39,092 nt of DNA from an uncultured Clostridium sp. (GCA_947571975.1 CANPAC010000003.1:1-39092), one strand, 5' to 3'; positions 8,258 through 18,046 are shown, counted from the first letter of the stretch. Notes: generated by a model not told the origin, from the letters alone. Numbers and translations are program-made.

Positions 8258-10153
8258 ATGAGCAGTAAGAATGATATTCTAGAAAAAGAAGAAAATATAA
8301 TAAAAACAGAAGATTCGCAAATGACTGAAACTACTGAAAAAAAGAAAACAAAATCGAAAGCAAAAGCAAAAGAAAAAGAAAAAGCAACTACGGAAGAAAC
8401 TGTAGCAGATGTTTCTACAGAAGCCACTACAGAAACAATAGTAGAAGAAAAACATAAACTAGATGAAAAAATTTCCGTAGAAGACGAAAATGAAATAGTA
8501 GAAATTTCAGTAGATAATTTAGAAACAGAAGCTTCCCTACAAGACTCTGAAGAAAACTCTAAAAATCAAGCAGAAAATGAAGAAACTAAAAATCCAGAAG
8601 AGTTGCCAGCAGAAGAAGTATTAGACGAGACGCAAGACGAAGTGCAAAATGAAGCACCAGTAGAAGAGACTTCTGAAACTTCTGAAAATATAAAAGAGAA
8701 AAAGTCAACAGATGTTCTTTCTATTTTTACATTATTAGTAGTTCTTTTTGTTGCGCTTGTCGTTGTAGGATTTACCATTTTTACTATTTACAACGTTTTA
8801 AATACAAATATAATTTCAGGTGTACATATTAAAGGAGTTAATGTTTCAAATTTAAGTCCTTCTGACGCAAAATATCAATTAGATAATTATTTGCAAGACA
8901 AGTTGCCAGAAGAAATAAAATTAAAACATAATGATTTTGAAACTACTATTTCCCTTTCACAAATGGATATTACATTTGACACAAAAACTGCTACTAATTC
9001 AGCTTTTTCAATTGGAAGGCAAGGAAATATTTTCGAAAATAATTTAGAAGTTTTATCTATGATGTTTAGTAGTGTTAATATTGAACCAAAAGTTACTGTT
9101 AATAAAGAGTTATTAACTAAAAACTTAGAAGACCTTTCTTCTCAATTACCTGATAGTGTAGTTCAAAGTAGCTATTATATAGAAAATAATGAATTAATTA
9201 TTACTTCTGGAAAAGATGGATATGTTGTAGATGTACCTACTACAATTGAATCTATTAAAAATTCAATTTCAACTTTTTCAGCTTTAAATCAGCCTATAGA
9301 ACTTGCTGTAAAGTCAGCTAAACCAGATGAAATTAATATAGAACAGATATATAATGAAGTTCACAAAGACCCAGTTGATGCTTATTATACCAAAGATCCA
9401 TTTGAAATTCATCCTTCAGAAAATGGCATAGATTTTAAAGTTTCTTTAGAAGAAGCTAAAGCTATGATTTCTTCTGAAGAAAAGGAAGAATATACAATTC
9501 CACTAAATATTCTTTATCCTAATGTTACAACTAATATGATTGGTACAGAAGCTTTTCCAGATATGCTTTCTACTTTTTCTACAAAATATGCTGCTAGTAA
9601 CCGAAACAGAACAACAAACTTGATTTTAGCAGCTAATAAGATAAATGGAACTGTTATTATGCCTGGCGAAACCTTTTCTTATAATAAAGTAGTTGGTGCA
9701 AGAACTATTGCTGCTGGCTACAAAGAAGCTCCTATATATGTGCAAGGACGTGTTGAAGATGGCCTTGGTGGAGGTATTTGTCAAATCACTTCTACTTTAT
9801 ATAATGCAGTAATATATGCTAACTTAGAAATAACACAAAGAACTAATCATCAATTTGTTCCTTCTTACGTAACTGCTAGTAGAGATGCTACTGTTGTATA
9901 TGGAGCTCTTGATTTTCAATTTAAAAATAACAGAAATTATCCTATCAAATTAGTTTGCTCTGTTTCTGGTGGAGTAGCTACTTTCCAAATTTTTGGTATG
10001 AAACAAGATGATGATTATGAAGTTGAAATTTCTGCATATCAAACAGGTAGAACTTCTACTGCTATTTACTCAGAAGCTTATAAAATTTTAAAACGTGATG
10101 GAAAAGTAGTTGATAGACAATTATTATCAAAAGATACTTATAAAAGACATTAA
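8258..10153 (+). CDS. VanW-family membrane-anchored protein
   Basis: The protein is 631 aa from the ATG at 8258, with AAGGAG seven bases upstream; a TTG six bases earlier is too close to it. Residues 1-150 are a Glu/Lys-rich, probably disordered, cytoplasmic tail. One membrane helix follows (about 151-180), then an extracellular YoaR/peptidoglycan-binding-4-like region (about 185-430). The VanW domain (about 448-577) contains MPGETFSYNKVVG and GGGICQITSTLYNA. VanW occurs in some glycopeptide-resistance clusters but is widespread in Clostridia without resistance, and its activity is not settled. There is no van cluster here. It contains no in-frame CGG. Confidence 0.92.
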   Translation: MSSKNDILEKEENIIKTEDSQMTETTEKKKTKSKAKAKEKEKATTEETVADVSTEATTETIVEEKHKLDEKISVEDENEIVEISVDNLETEASLQDSEENSKNQAENEETKNPEELPAEEVLDETQDEVQNEAPVEETSETSENIKEKKSTDVLSIFTLLVVLFVALVVVGFTIFTIYNVLNTNIISGVHIKGVNVSNLSPSDAKYQLDNYLQDKLPEEIKLKHNDFETTISLSQMDITFDTKTATNSAFSIGRQGNIFENNLEVLSMMFSSVNIEPKVTVNKELLTKNLEDLSSQLPDSVVQSSYYIENNELIITSGKDGYVVDVPTTIESIKNSISTFSALNQPIELAVKSAKPDEINIEQIYNEVHKDPVDAYYTKDPFEIHPSENGIDFKVSLEEAKAMISSEEKEEYTIPLNILYPNVTTNMIGTEAFPDMLSTFSTKYAASNRNRTTNLILAANKINGTVIMPGETFSYNKVVGARTIAAGYKEAPIYVQGRVEDGLGGGICQITSTLYNAVIYANLEITQRTNHQFVPSYVTASRDATVVYGALDFQFKNNRNYPIKLVCSVSGGVATFQIFGMKQDDDYEVEISAYQTGRTSTAIYSEAYKILKRDGKVVDRQLLSKDTYKRH

Positions 10154-10169
10154 TAATTTATATAACTTC

Positions 10170-10194
10170 GAAAGGCTGCTAATTGCAGTCTTTC
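10170..10194 (+). terminator. Hairpin after VanW-family gene
   Basis: The stem GAAAGGCTGC / GCAGTCTTTC has a 5-base loop and is followed by a T-rich stretch, 16 bases past the stop at 10153. A copy of the dispersed core GTGCCTGTCCC lies just downstream at 10216-10226. Confidence 0.6.
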
Positions 10195-10240
10195 ATTTGA
10201 TTCTTTGCTAGCTTTGTGCCTGTCCCAAAGGTAACCACTT

Positions 10241-11614
10241 TTACATTGTCAAAGTGCCATTTGGTGTATTAGTTATGATTAAAATGTCTTCTTCTCTACC
10301 ATTTTCTGCATTGATATACACCAAAAATTCTCTATCTTCTACCTTACCTTTAAATTCATAACATAAAATCTCTGTTTTCCATTCTGTTGGAATAATAGCT
10401 AATCCTTCACTTTCAATTTGTAAATCTTTATTTATAGTCTTTTTAGCTTCTTCCTTTGTAATCTTAATGTTTGGTATATTCCTTTGAGTATGATTATTTA
10501 AGTAACCTGTTGTTTCTATTCCTAAAATTTCTCCATTATCTAAAGCTACTTTTACTTTTATTAAATCTGGATAGATAACTACATCGTTTTGTGTAGCAGC
10601 ATAATTAATAGTAACAATTCCTTCTTGTTTTAAATAGTAGGTTTCTTTCATATTTTTAAAACCTTTTGACTCTAAATACTCTTTTCCTTTTTTATCTGCT
10701 TCCTCTTGTGAAATAACCTCTGCATTTACATCTCTATTTGTGTTCATATATACGATATGTCCACCTTTTTTAGCTATAGATATATTGATGGTTTGTTCTT
10801 GTTTATTTGTGATAGAAAAATCATAAACAGGGATTGTTGCATTTTCTGAAAATCCTAAATTAGAAGTTTCTTTTATATTATCTTTGCCTACAAATTCTTC
10901 TGCAATTTGCTTAGCCCTTTCCTCTTCTATATCCTCTCCTGTAAGGCCTTTCTTTTCATTACTAGTTAAATGTTCTGAAAAGGCACCATCATAAATTAAT
11001 CCAGCATATTCATGAAAATTCTCTTCTAAATTACTAAAACTTTCTTTTGAAATGTTGTCTACTTGCTGCGCAAAGGCAATTGTTCCCTTTTTAGTTAATT
11101 CTCCCCATGAAAATCTACCTGTATTTAAATCTTCTGATAATTGGTTTAGCGTGTTTCCTAACTCTACACTATATGAATGTAAATCTTTCAAGTTTTTTAA
11201 ATCTTCTTCAGTTAATTTTTCATTATAAATATTTTTTCTCGATAATGAATAGCTATAGTCACTTACCTGATTTAAAAACTTTTCTGTATTTTCTAATTCT
11301 TGGCTTTCAATTGGTAATCTTGCTAAATAGCTTTGTGCTAAATTAGCTTCTCTCCACAAATTTGTTAAAGTTTCTGCTCCATGCTCTGAAGTTGATGAGA
11401 TTAATGATTTAGCTAAATATGTTTCCACATTTTGTACATAATCAACTAATTCATAAAAGGCCATATTATAGCTATTTTCTGAAGCTTGCTTATATTCTTC
11501 TTGTTTTTTATATAGAATAATTCCTAATGCTACTACAACAATTAACAAAACGCAAATTACGCTTAACATGTGTCCTTTTTTTAATCTTTCTTTCCAATCT
11601 TGTAATTTATTCAT
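10241..11614 (-). CDS. ypeB: Germination protein YpeB
   Basis: The protein is 457 aa, the usual YpeB length. It has an N-terminal membrane anchor (about 17-35: LSVICVLLIVVVALGIILY), a helical region, and C-terminal PepSY-like repeats such as EEADKKGKEYLESKGF and ITKEEAKKTINKDL. YpeB localises and stabilises the cortex-lytic enzyme SleB in dormant spores. It lies 44 bases downstream of sleB on the same strand, the standard sleB-ypeB pair. It contains no in-frame CGG. Confidence 0.93.
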   Translation of the reverse strand: MNKLQDWKERLKKGHMLSVICVLLIVVVALGIILYKKQEEYKQASENSYNMAFYELVDYVQNVETYLAKSLISSTSEHGAETLTNLWREANLAQSYLARLPIESQELENTEKFLNQVSDYSYSLSRKNIYNEKLTEEDLKNLKDLHSYSVELGNTLNQLSEDLNTGRFSWGELTKKGTIAFAQQVDNISKESFSNLEENFHEYAGLIYDGAFSEHLTSNEKKGLTGEDIEEERAKQIAEEFVGKDNIKETSNLGFSENATIPVYDFSITNKQEQTINISIAKKGGHIVYMNTNRDVNAEVISQEEADKKGKEYLESKGFKNMKETYYLKQEGIVTINYAATQNDVVIYPDLIKVKVALDNGEILGIETTGYLNNHTQRNIPNIKITKEEAKKTINKDLQIESEGLAIIPTEWKTEILCYEFKGKVEDREFLVYINAENGREEDILIITNTPNGTLTM

Positions 11615-11658
11615 AATTATTTAACATTCCTTCCTTAGATACTTTAATTTTTTTCTCT

Positions 11659-12120
11659 TTACTTACAGAAGCGGTGTTTCCCAATTGTTTTTACTAATGG
11701 TCTTGACCAAATCCACTTATTAGTTGCTGTAGATGGATTAAAATAATAAATACATCCATTAGTTGGGTCCCATCCATTCATAGCATCTCTTGCTGCTTTA
11801 TATACTGTAGAACCTTCGCTAATTGTTGCGTTTATTTGTCCATCAGCTACTGCTGTAAAAGCTCCTGATTGATAAATAACACCTGCTATTGTATTTGGAA
11901 ATTGTGAACTTTTTACACGGTTTAAGATAACTGCTCCTACTGCAACTTGTCCTTCATATGGTTCTCCTCTTGCTTCTCCATTAATAGCCCTTGCCATTAA
12001 TTGTATATCTGATGTATTAGAAGTAGCTGCATAACTATCATCTTCTTGCATTAAAACTAGTAGTAAAATAATAGCTAAACTACCAATCAAAAGCGTTATT
12101 ATCTTAATTAAATTTTTCAT
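11659..12120 (-). CDS. sleB: Spore cortex-lytic enzyme SleB (short form)
   Basis: The protein is 153 aa from an ATG with AGGAGG upstream. An N-terminal signal or anchor (about 5-25) is followed directly by the hydrolase-2 catalytic domain: RAINGEARGEPYEGQVAVGA holds the proposed catalytic Glu, followed by ILNRVKSSQFPNT and CIYYFNPSTATNKWIW. SleB is a lytic transglycosylase that degrades muramic-lactam cortex during germination. The N-terminal peptidoglycan-binding domain of Bacillus SleB is absent. It pairs with ypeB. Confidence 0.93.
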   Translation of the reverse strand: MKNLIKIITLLIGSLAIILLLVLMQEDDSYAATSNTSDIQLMARAINGEARGEPYEGQVAVGAVILNRVKSSQFPNTIAGVIYQSGAFTAVADGQINATISEGSTVYKAARDAMNGWDPTNGCIYYFNPSTATNKWIWSRPLVKTIGKHRFCK

Positions 12121-12300
12121 AACATCCTCCTTTAAATTTTATTATTACAGCTCATTTTATAAAAATTTATTATAGTAAACAAAAGTATAACAATAAATCG
12201 AATATTAATATTATTATTGTGTATCTTTCTTTAAAAAATATTCCATTTTTTGAAATTTTATTTTTTTTATGATAAAATATTTTTGTAAAAGGAGATAATT

Positions 12301-13428
12301 ATGAATATTTTAATTTTTTATGCTTCTTATGGCGGTGGCCATTTGAATGCCGCAAAATCAATTAATGAGTGCATTTCAAATTATGATAAAAATAATAAAA
12401 TTGAATTAATTGATTGTATGAAATATGTAAACAAAACCGTTGAAAAAGTTTCTACAGCAGCTTACAGAGAAGCTGCAAAAAAAGCTCCTTGGGTATGGGG
12501 AAGAATTTACAATGATTCACAAAAAGGCCCTTTAGCACATCTTTCTACAAGGTCTAATAAAATTATGGCAATTAAATTGTTAAAATTATTGCGTGAAAAG
12601 CAACCAGATTTAATAATTTCTACTCATCCTTTTAGTAGCCAAATGTGTAGCTATTTAAAAAGAAAGGGAAAAATTACAGCTAAAATTGCAACCGTTATGA
12701 CAGATTTTGCACCTCATGACCAATGGCTTGTTGGTAGTGATTTTACTGATTTCTTTTTTGTTGCTAATGATAAAATGAAAGATTATTTAATTTCTACAAA
12801 TATCGCTAAAGAAAAGGTATTTGTTACAGGCATTCCATTATCAAATCGATTTTTACAAAAATATGATAGAAAAAAGATTTTAGATTCTTATCAATTAGAA
12901 GATGGAAAGAAGAATATTTTATTTTTTGGTGGTGGAGAATTTGGATTAGGCAAATCTAGAACTTTTGAAATTTTTGAGCAATTAATTTGTGCTTCTACTT
13001 CTATGCAAATAATTGCTATTGCTGGAAAAAATGAAAAAATGAAAATGAAATTTAATGAAATTGTAACTAAAAATCAGGCTAGTAATCATGTTAAAGTTTT
13101 AAGTTTTACTAATCAAGTTCCTGAACTTATGAGCATTTCTGACTTAGTTGTTACAAAACCTGGTGGTATGACTACTTCTGAGAGCTTAGCTTCTGGTCTT
13201 CCTATGGTTATTATTAATCCTATTCCTGGTCAAGAAGAAGAAAATGCTGAATTTTTAGAGGAAAAAGGTGTTGGCATTTGGATACGAAAAAAAGATAATG
13301 CTTTTAATATTTTTAAAGATTTACTTTCTAATGATGTTAAGTTATCAAAAATGAAAGAAAGTGCACTACTAATTGGTCATCCTAATGCAACAAAAAATAT
13401 TTGCGATATTTTGCTAGATAATGTTTAA
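12301..13428 (+). CDS. Glycosyltransferase family 28, diacylglycerol glucosyltransferase-like
   Basis: The protein is 375 aa, with GGAG seven bases upstream of the ATG. The MGDG-synthase-type N-terminal domain starts MNILIFYASYGGGHLNAAKS, with the Gly-rich loop and His of this family. TVMTDFAPHDQWL is typical of the UgtP group, and the MurG-like C-terminal donor site is SDLVVTKPGGMTTSESLASG. UgtP-type enzymes use UDP-glucose to make mono- and diglucosyl-diacylglycerol, a membrane lipid and lipoteichoic-acid anchor. The phosphoglucomutase and UDP-sugar pyrophosphorylase at 35.7-38.9 kb could supply UDP-sugars. The exact substrate is inferred. It contains no in-frame CGG. Confidence 0.85.
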   Translation: MNILIFYASYGGGHLNAAKSINECISNYDKNNKIELIDCMKYVNKTVEKVSTAAYREAAKKAPWVWGRIYNDSQKGPLAHLSTRSNKIMAIKLLKLLREKQPDLIISTHPFSSQMCSYLKRKGKITAKIATVMTDFAPHDQWLVGSDFTDFFFVANDKMKDYLISTNIAKEKVFVTGIPLSNRFLQKYDRKKILDSYQLEDGKKNILFFGGGEFGLGKSRTFEIFEQLICASTSMQIIAIAGKNEKMKMKFNEIVTKNQASNHVKVLSFTNQVPELMSISDLVVTKPGGMTTSESLASGLPMVIINPIPGQEEENAEFLEEKGVGIWIRKKDNAFNIFKDLLSNDVKLSKMKESALLIGHPNATKNICDILLDNV

Positions 13429-13452
13429 AAAAGGCAATTATTTGCCTTTTTT
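13427..13452. terminator. Bidirectional intrinsic terminator
   Basis: The stem AAAAAAGGCAA / TTGCCTTTTTT has a 4-base loop and overlaps the stop of the glycosyltransferase gene. It also abuts the end of the minus-strand remnant at 13438. Confidence 0.85.
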
Positions 13453-13935
13453 TATTCCATATATGTTTCTTATTCTAATCTCAGCATTTGCAGTACTAGT
13501 CTCCTCACCATATCTATAACCAACTTGTAAATTTTCACTATCTAAAAAGTAAAATCCAATTCCACCTTTCTCTGGATTTTGCCTAGGTTTTTCTAAAGCT
13601 ATTGTTGAATTATCATCCCAACTTATCTTTGTAGTACTATTGTAGTTTAAATTTTCTGTTGATACTAATAACGTCTCTTCTCCAGAACCTTCACCATTTC
13701 CATTTAAGAAAATACAATCGTATTCTATTAATAAATAACTATAATTTTCAATTGAATCTAATAATTTTGATTTTCCAAAATCTCCTGTTTCATTTCCACG
13801 TAGTTCCACTGTAATAGGTTCTTCTAACAATTTCGTCTTACTAATTTGATTATTTTCTAACTGTTCTACTCTTGATAACAATGCATTATATTCTTCTTTA
13901 CTTACAAAATCTTCTTTATTTCTGATGCTGTTTTT
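13438..13935 (-). pseudogene. 5'-truncated remnant of a prepilin-like surface protein
   Basis: The open frame encodes about 165 residues and has no good start; a TTG at 13881 would give 147 aa. The readable part starts NKEDFVSKEEYNALLSRVEQ, a short coiled coil. A beta-rich domain follows, ending EIRIRNIYGIKKGK. Just upstream another frame reads KAKEENNKKTASEI, which resembles the segment after the pilin helix in this family. The helix itself is missing and no CGG lies at this break. I interpret it as a decayed copy; the alternative is a short soluble protein. Confidence 0.5.
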
Positions 13936-14014
13936 TTATTATTTTCTTCTTTTGCTTTAAATTATATTTTAGGCTATATAATTTTACAAGGTTATTGGAT
14001 ATTTTTGTTGTATA

Positions 14015-15202
14015 TTAATTAGCAAGCCAACTAGCTATATCATATATTTGTATCCCTTCATACTGATAATTTTCATGTTTTGTTCTAGCAATTATTACCT
14101 TTGGATAAGCGTCTTTAATTTGCAATAATGGTTCAGTTTCTCTTTTTAAAGTATCCTCATAACTTATATCATCTGATACTTGGATATACAATTTTTCATT
14201 TCTTTTCATTGCAACAAAATCTATTTCTTTGTTATATAAAGTTCCTACATAAATTTCATAACCTCGTCGTAATAATTCTATAGCAACAATATTTTCATAT
14301 ACTCTTCCATAATTAATATTCTTTGTACCTAATTTAGCAAATTTAAATGATTGGTCTACTAAATAGTATTTATCTATTGAAGATAAGTATTTTTTACCTT
14401 GAATATCATATCTTCTTACTTTATAAAAAGCAAATGCATCACATAAATAATTAATATAGGAAGCTATTGTTTTATCATTTGTATTTATATTATTTTCATT
14501 TAATTTATTAGCAATATTTCTGTATGATGTTAAATTCGAAATATTATCCATCATAAATTCAGTAAGACTATTCATTAGTCCAGTATTTTGTATATTATAT
14601 TTTTGCTTAATATCTCTTACTATCAAAGCATTATAAACATCGTTTATATAATTATATCTTTTTTTTATATCATCATATTCATATGAACCAGACAATCCAC
14701 CTTCAAAAACATATTTATCAAATGCTTCTTCAATATTATTATTTTTAAAATAAGTTAAATATTCTTTAAAAGAAAATGGATAAATTTGTAATTCATAAGT
14801 TCTACCAGTAAATAAAGTAGCTAAATCACTACTTAATAAAAAAGCATTTGAACCTGTTATATATATATCATATTTTTCCTCTGCATGTAAGCTATTTATT
14901 GTTCTTTCAAACTCTTTACACATTTGAACTTCATCTATTAATACAAAATTTCTTTTTCCCTCAATGTAGTTTAATTCTACATAATTATTTAAAGATAGGT
15001 AATCTCTTAATTTATCAAATTTAACTAAGTTAAAATTGATATTAATTATATTTACATTTTTTATATTTTCTTTAATATAATTTCTAAACATCTCTAATAA
15101 TTTTGATTTTCCACTACGTCTTACTCCTGTTATAACTTTTATATCTGGAGTTCCAATCACATCAATTAATTCTTTCAAGTAATTTCTTTCTATTATTTTC
15201 AT
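14015..15202 (-). CDS. AAA-family ATPase with DUF4143-type C-terminus
   Basis: The protein is 395 aa. Walker A is GVRRSGKSKLL (about 26-36), Walker B is NFVLIDEVQ, and ITGSNAFLLSS is a sensor-like motif. A helical middle follows, then a C-terminal restriction-nuclease-like fold with EIDFVAMKRNEKLYIQV. The family (AAA_14/DUF4143) is very common and often multicopy in gut anaerobes, and its cellular role is not established. The ATG at 15202 is preceded by GAGGTG. The promoter carries an inverted repeat (15236-15268). It contains no in-frame CGG. Confidence 0.88.
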   Translation of the reverse strand: MKIIERNYLKELIDVIGTPDIKVITGVRRSGKSKLLEMFRNYIKENIKNVNIININFNLVKFDKLRDYLSLNNYVELNYIEGKRNFVLIDEVQMCKEFERTINSLHAEEKYDIYITGSNAFLLSSDLATLFTGRTYELQIYPFSFKEYLTYFKNNNIEEAFDKYVFEGGLSGSYEYDDIKKRYNYINDVYNALIVRDIKQKYNIQNTGLMNSLTEFMMDNISNLTSYRNIANKLNENNINTNDKTIASYINYLCDAFAFYKVRRYDIQGKKYLSSIDKYYLVDQSFKFAKLGTKNINYGRVYENIVAIELLRRGYEIYVGTLYNKEIDFVAMKRNEKLYIQVSDDISYEDTLKRETEPLLQIKDAYPKVIIARTKHENYQYEGIQIYDIASWLAN

Positions 15203-15235
15203 ATAAAATCACCTCGAAATTATTATAACATTCAT

Positions 15236-15268
15236 TTCGCAAAAAGTAAATATTTTTCATTTTGCGAA
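15236..15268. promoter_or_regulatory. Inverted repeat TTCGCAAAA...TTTTGCGAA in the ATPase promoter
   Basis: Perfect 9-bp arms (15236-15244 and 15260-15268) are separated by 15 bases. On the minus strand a TATAAT lies about nine bases beyond the repeat, before the ATPase start, so the repeat covers the -35/spacer region. This position fits an operator. Nothing gene-like is seen in the rest of 15269-15416. Confidence 0.55.
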
Positions 15269-15416
15269 GTATAAACTCCTATTAGTGTATTCAATTTATT
15301 TTATTATATACTATATTTTAATTCTGAATTTTAGAGAATAAGGAAAAGATGAAAAAGAAATAAAGAAATTTATAAAAGAAAAATGTTATATGAGCATATA
15401 AAAAGAATATATAAAA

Positions 15417-15490
15417 AAATAAAGGACGTAAGAATTAAAAATGAACTGTCCACTTTTTAGAAAACAGTTCACAAAATACATCCTTTATTT
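15417..15490 (-). terminator. Long two-part hairpin terminator of the surface protein gene
   Basis: The outer arms 15417-15430 and 15477-15490 have one mismatch, and the inner arms TGAACTGT / ACAGTTCA (15442-15449, 15464-15471) are perfect. On the minus strand a T-rich tract follows. It sits directly after the stop at 15493. Confidence 0.65.
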
Positions 15491-15492
15491 TT

Positions 15493-16299
15493 CTATATAT
15501 TTTTTAATTTTTTGTATTTATTGTAAACAATTACACTTATAATAGCTGCTAAAATAATTAATGATATAATTGTTATACCAATACCAGCATTAGGTAATTT
15601 TCCACTAGCTTTTGTTAAATCCTTTTCATTTGCACTTGTTTTTTGACTGTCTTCTTTAGCTTTATAAGTAGAAAATTTGTCTAAAATTCCTGAATTATTA
15701 ACAGTATATGCTTGTACATCATCCATGTTAGTATATATTCCATTTTCATCTTCAATTTTTCCTAAATAGAATTTAACTTTTCTATCTGTTTTAAACATTC
15801 TAGTATAGTAATTATATTGTCTAATATAGTATGATGTTGCATTTTGAGTGAAATTTACTGTTATTCTATCTCCATTTGCAAGCAATTTTGGTCTTTCTAA
15901 TTTTGTAGGTCCATCTATTAAGCTAAATGTGTTTTTATGTGTTACTTTCCCTTTTACTATAAAAGCATAATAATCTCCAGCTTTTTCAAAATTCCCATTA
16001 TTATGTGCGCTGACTTTTAAATAAAATTGATTACTTTCAGAATCATACTTTAAGCCATCACAATGTGCCATATTAGCATTTGAAATTACAGTGTCTACAT
16101 CTGTTGTATTATCTTGAGTCACATATATATAATAGCTATACCCTTCTTCTAAATTGTTATCTAATCCATTTACATATATAGCTGTATCAATAGCAGAATA
16201 ATATTCTGTTTTATATGATATGTTTGCAGCATTAACCAAAGATATTATATAACTTTTCTTAGCAGAAATAATATCGCATACTATCTTGACATAACTCAA
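15493..16299 (-). CDS. Cell-surface protein with LPNAG-type C-terminal anchor, 5' end apparently lost
   Basis: The frame encodes 268 aa from a TTG at 16299 with no ribosome binding site. The end is a sortase-type sorting signal: GKLPNAG, then a membrane helix (IGITIISLIILAAIISVIVY), then NKYKKLKNI. LPNAG departs from LPxTG in having Ala for Thr. The extracellular part is beta-rich, of unknown family. The N-terminus lacks a signal peptide helix, although LVNAANISYKTE looks like the region around a signal cleavage site. The 5' end seems replaced, close to the divergent pilin gene. It could be non-expressed. Confidence 0.55.
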   Translation of the reverse strand: MSYVKIVCDIISAKKSYIISLVNAANISYKTEYYSAIDTAIYVNGLDNNLEEGYSYYIYVTQDNTTDVDTVISNANMAHCDGLKYDSESNQFYLKVSAHNNGNFEKAGDYYAFIVKGKVTHKNTFSLIDGPTKLERPKLLANGDRITVNFTQNATSYYIRQYNYYTRMFKTDRKVKFYLGKIEDENGIYTNMDDVQAYTVNNSGILDKFSTYKAKEDSQKTSANEKDLTKASGKLPNAGIGITIISLIILAAIISVIVYNKYKKLKNI

Positions 16300-16417
16300 T
16301 TATATGATACAATATCAATATATTAACATAGTGAAAATAACAAAAGAAAAAGGTAGGCAAATAAAGGTTAAAAAAATTTTTAGCCAAATCTATGCCTTGA
16401 AGGGAATGATTTTAAAA

Positions 16418-18046
16418 ATGAAAAACGAAAAAGCTATAACATTAATTGCATTAGTCATTACAATAATCGTGTTACTTATTTTAGCAGCAATAAGCGTAGT
16501 AGCATTAATTGGTGATAATGGAATATTATCGAATTCAAGAAAAGCAAAAGAAGAACATCAAATTTCTCAATATAGAGAGGAAATTAATTTAGTTATTACA
16601 GAGGAAATAACAGAAAGAAAAATTGAAGCCAAACAAGAATTAATGATAAAAAGTCTAGATACTAAAATAAGAAAAAAAGAATGGGTAAATGAAATTTATA
16701 AACTTGATAATAATAAACAAGAACAGCAAACCTTTGAAACTAGCACACATTTATTAGTAGAAAGTAAAGAAGGTTACGAGTTTTTAATAGAAGTAAATGA
16801 TTTAAAAAACACTGCAAAAATAATCAGCGAAGGAAAAGGAACTGGAGAAAAATATAAAATAACATTTAATCCAAATGGTGGATTAGGAACAGAAAATTCA
16901 CAAGAAGTAAAACAAAAACTTTCAGTAACATTAGGAGAATGTACATTTACAAAAGAAAACTATAAATTTGTTGGATGGAGCGAAAATTCTGATGGAACAG
17001 GTGAAAGATATTTACCACAAGCATTATACACACCATCTCAAGATGTTACACTATATGCTATTTGGGAGTTAAACGTTGCTACAATTACATTTAATAACAA
17101 TAATGGTACTGGAAATATGGCGTCAGTAACAGTAGAAAAAGAAAAAGATTCAAAGTTACCAGTGAATACTTTTACAAGAGAAGATTATAAATTTATTGAA
17201 TGGAATACAAAACCAGATGGAACTGGCGAAAAATATGCTGATAAAGCAAATATTAATATATCAACAGATATAATATTATATGCAATTTGGCAGGAGATAC
17301 CTTTTGAACCTGAAACTTTGTCTATTGGGTCTGCAACAAATGCTAATAAATATGGCTGGAAGGTTACTAATTATGAACCTAATATTGGTACAGTAGGTTG
17401 TTGGCGTTTATTTTATCAAGATGAAAACTTTACATATATAATTTCTGATAATGTATTGAGTCATAATATAAATTCATCAATTGTTAAATATCAAAGCGCT
17501 GCAGATATTAGTATGATTGGAAGAAAGTTAAATCCCACTCTTTCAGCATATAGCGGTATATATGAAAGCTCACGAACTGATATATCACTTAGGGCCGCCG
17601 CTGTTTTATCTGACCCTACTAGAACTAACCCACAAAATAATATAAATGAAGATGCTTTATTCTCTATCTTATCTCCATCTATAGACTTATACTCTGCTTC
17701 ATGGAACGCTGTACATACAACCTCAACTCATTTATGTTTTACCTTAGTACGAAAAGATAATTATATAGATTTTAGTAGTTCATCCTCTTCATCTACTGGG
17801 TCTAACTTTACTGGTAGTAAATGTCATGGAATTTATTCAGCTAAAAATAGTTGGAGCTGGTTGTTTTGTTCACCAAGAGATGTACAATGTATTTTTAATA
17901 TTTCTAGAGAAGGCGGGTCTTGGGAAGTTTTAACTTATACCTCTCCTGGTCAAGCTTATATTAAACCTCAAGGTGTAAAACCAATTGTATGCTTCAAAAC
18001 AAAACTATTTAACGAAAAATACCTTCCACATTTAGCAGACGAATAG
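16418..18046 (+). CDS. Prepilin-like surface protein with two InlB-type repeats
   Basis: The protein is 542 aa from the ATG at 16418; the ATG at 16406 (4 aa longer) lies directly against AAGGGA, and which one is used is uncertain. The leader MKNEKA is followed by ITLIALVITIIVLLILAAIS, with Ala at -1 and at +5. A coiled region (about 35-140) precedes two Listeria-Bacteroides (InlB B) repeats: YKITFNPNGG...VTLYAIW (about 147-215) and ATITFNNNNG...IILYAIW (about 218-290). The Cys- and Trp-containing C-terminal domain ends PQGVKPIVCFKTK. It is divergent from the truncated surface protein at 16299. It contains no in-frame CGG and reads through intact. Confidence 0.8.
   Translation: MKNEKAITLIALVITIIVLLILAAISVVALIGDNGILSNSRKAKEEHQISQYREEINLVITEEITERKIEAKQELMIKSLDTKIRKKEWVNEIYKLDNNKQEQQTFETSTHLLVESKEGYEFLIEVNDLKNTAKIISEGKGTGEKYKITFNPNGGLGTENSQEVKQKLSVTLGECTFTKENYKFVGWSENSDGTGERYLPQALYTPSQDVTLYAIWELNVATITFNNNNGTGNMASVTVEKEKDSKLPVNTFTREDYKFIEWNTKPDGTGEKYADKANINISTDIILYAIWQEIPFEPETLSIGSATNANKYGWKVTNYEPNIGTVGCWRLFYQDENFTYIISDNVLSHNINSSIVKYQSAADISMIGRKLNPTLSAYSGIYESSRTDISLRAAAVLSDPTRTNPQNNINEDALFSILSPSIDLYSASWNAVHTTSTHLCFTLVRKDNYIDFSSSSSSSTGSNFTGSKCHGIYSAKNSWSWLFCSPRDVQCIFNISREGGSWEVLTYTSPGQAYIKPQGVKPIVCFKTKLFNEKYLPHLADE

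Noticed and set aside
8258-10153. Vancomycin-resistance cluster because of vanW
   Set aside because: No vanHAX or vanSR genes; the ddl at 3218 is an ordinary D-Ala-D-Ala ligase and not adjacent.
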